A DNA stretch of 64,000 nucleotides. Source: Hippophae tibetana. Lineage: Eukaryota; Streptophyta; Magnoliopsida; Rosales; Elaeagnaceae. The position numbers were made by a program, and so were the translations under genes. The notes under the pieces are model-generated. The model made no database searches, was not told the DNA's origin, and worked only from the letters and a program-made list of their open reading frames with translations. The stretch spans positions 558,001-622,000 of the forward strand of contig CM072809.1 in the NCBI GenBank assembly GCA_037013495.1, in the 5' to 3' direction. How positions within the stretch are numbered: the first letter of the stretch is position 1; every line of letters starts with the position of its first letter. Shown in pieces: positions 61,621 through 64,000 of the stretch.

Positions 61621-64000
61621 AGAACATATGAATTAAGAGTACTTCGATAATAATATTTGAAGAAGGTGTATTTTAGAAACTCAATGTGTTGCTTTAAGTA
61701 TATCACTACTTTGATAGTGAAAGAGAACATGCTCAAATTCAAGCAGGCATAAAAGGGATACGATCTCACCAATAGAGAGATTGCTACAAACCGCACATTA
61801 GAGGTAATCAATTTTGCCTTAATAAATTTAATATTATAAGTTTATTATCTCGTGCTTGATAAGAATCATATATTTGTAGAATATTTCCTTGTTGAGAGAA
61901 TGAGAGATTACAAATAATACATATCGTGTCCTTAGCTCATGAGATACTTTGATCCGTAACACTCAAAAAATATTAATTTTTAATCATATTAATGTTTAAA
62001 AGGATACCATAAAAGACAAATTGCTTATTAATTTCATTTTGTGTAGTTGGATCCATTTTTATTTTTTTTTTCCTTTCATTTTTATATTGTTTTTTGATTT
62101 ATAGTTTAGTTCCTCTTTTTTAGGGTTTTTTTCGCCCACTTTGATTAATACACAGTGCATTCTATTTTATTTTTTTGCAATGAGTAACAATACATGATGG
62201 CAAAAAATTACATACTATGTGTGCAATTACATTATTTAATTATTATGTATAGTATTAATTATGAAATATTATTTTTTTATGCTTGAAAAAATTTAAAAAT
62301 AATATCCTTAAAATTTATAAAAATAAAAATAAAAATAAAAATAAACATAATATTTTAATAATATTAATGATATATATTTAGACAATGTTTATTATTAAAT
62401 AAATATAAATAATAATAATTTATATTTAACTAAGTTTATTATGAAATAATATTTAAGATTTTTACGTGTACCTAACAAGTGATAGGAATTGAATATATAA
62501 ATTAAATATAAAATTATATTATTTTTATAATTATAAATTTTAAAAATATATTTATAAAATTTAGCCAATTTTTGGTTTTTAATATTGTTGCGAATCACAC
62601 TAACGAAGAGGCCCAAATAATTTTAAATTGACTAAACGATTGTGCATCATATAAAAATTTAATCTAATTTTATCATAATTTATTTATATATATATATATA
62701 TATATTATATATAAAAATTCATTTAATATCTTATAAATTTTTAAATAAAATATACATATATTTTAGAGTATAACTATTATTTTTGTTAGTTAAATAATAA
62801 ACTATTAGTAGTTAAAATATTTAAAATTATCAAATTTATAGTTATTTAACTTTTTTTATACAATATAATTTATCTTAAGCATAATTAGTTATATTTTTTG
62901 GATAATTATCTTAACTCTTGTTTTTATCAATTAAATAATAAATTATTAATGATTAAAATATTGATAATTATCTAGATTAAAATGATTTTTATATTTCTTA
63001 TATAATATTATTTATTTTAAGTAACATAAATATATATTTTTAATTAATTATCTTAAGTTTTTTATTATTAATTAAATAATAATTTAATACTTACAAAAGA
63101 CATAAGTTTAACTAATATATAATAATGATCAAAATAATATTTTTAATATTTTCATTGATAAAAAATATTAAAAAATATTATAGATAAATGTATTACGACA
63201 AATTCACATATTACAATATAAACAACAATTCAACACAACTATATAATTTAGTATAATATTATATTAATTCACCCTTTAGTTACATTATCATATTACATTA
63301 ATTTACATTTCAGTTACATTATCATGTATATTTTTTTAAATAAAAATTTATCATATAACGGTGTTTAACTTAATAGATATGTTAAACATGGCTATAGTCT
63401 AAGATATGCTATATCATATATGAACATATTTACCATATTACTGATATAATAAGAAATTAAAATGAGCAATGACTTTTTCTCATCGCTTTCCTTTTATTTA
63501 TTTTTTACAAATAATTTTATTTATTACTAGATTAAAGTAAAAGAAGTTACTCATAAATAAGTTTTTTATTGTATACAAATTTTTAAGCTATATTTTAGCT
63601 TTAAAAATTTGTAAGATCTTAAATTTCCTTAAAATAATTTTAATCATTAAATTTTATTTTTAAAATTAAATATTTTATTTATGCAATTATCCACATGATT
63701 GTAAATGGATATATAATTTTTCTAATTATTAAATATACTTTTACGCATAACAATTTAATTTGAGATTGGTTTATAACAAAGTGATATAACTCTTTATTTT
63801 ATTATCATGAACTCAACTATGAATAGCATTTTATAATATTTTTTTTATTTAATAAAAAAAATACTTCAACGTATTATTAAAAGGATGTTAGGTATAAAAA
63901 ATATTATAATTATTTAATTTAAATGATTTAATCCCATATTATTAATTTTTTCATTAAAAGTCTATAATTTTTGAAAAACATTATAATAGTCCTATTAATA
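61621..64000. other. AT-rich intergenic DNA
   Basis: No gene was recognised. An (AT)n run lies at about 62682-62704, and (AAAATA)n-like runs at about 62324-62345. The phrase around 62300 (CTTAAAATTTATAAAAATAA) resembles the repeat at 1770-2070, suggesting a dispersed AT-rich family. Confidence 0.45.

Overview
The window is nuclear DNA from a flowering plant, most likely a eudicot. The evidence is three plant-specific genes (a large ARF-GEF of the BIG family, a clade-A AT-hook AHL protein and an armadillo-repeat kinesin), GT-AG introns that are often short and AT-rich, and long, very AT-rich intergenic DNA full of old transposon remnants. The species cannot be fixed from sequence alone.

Layout. 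1-4030: AT-rich DNA with a decayed possible gene on the minus strand (553-1041) and two tandem repeat blocks. 4375-12360 (+): an 11-exon BIG2/BIG3-type Sec7 ARF-GEF; the exons join in frame to 1776 residues. 12361-32300: a gene-poor 20 kb holding a short inverted-repeat MITE (12937-13093), an L1-like 3' end with a 12-bp target duplication (13504-14082), a tRNA-type SINE (16291-16443), diverged ~160-200 bp tandem repeats with a nested fold-back element (18548-19170), a perfect 39-bp duplication (27476-27553) and a 378-bp element with ~90-bp inverted arms (28594-28971). 32643-33530 (+): an intronless AHL23/AHL24-type nuclear protein. 37009-37362: a decayed piece of the chloroplast rpoB gene (a NUPT). 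38684-50290 (-): a 19-exon armadillo-repeat kinesin (KIN-U/ARK). Its intron 11 hosts a 3.3-kb LTR element without recognisable pol, and the exon just upstream of that intron carries an in-frame TAA. 52810-56284 (-): a Tnt1-like Ty1/copia element that has lost reverse transcriptase and RNase H. 56697-57439: an L1 LINE 3' relic. 57440-64000: AT-rich DNA with one further decayed, formerly coding-looking tract (about 60191-61620).

The three host genes are independent transcription units: a trans-Golgi vesicle-traffic regulator, a chromatin or transcription regulator and a microtubule motor. They do not form a cluster. I see no tRNA or rRNA gene, no CRISPR array and no operon-like system. The most informative observations are: (1) the kinesin's phase 0-0 135-nt exon with a stop codon, next to a transposon-expanded intron; skipping it would restore an 859-residue protein; (2) the rpoB NUPT; (3) the brefeldin-A-sensitive residue set in the BIG Sec7 domain; (4) the long-arm fold-back elements.
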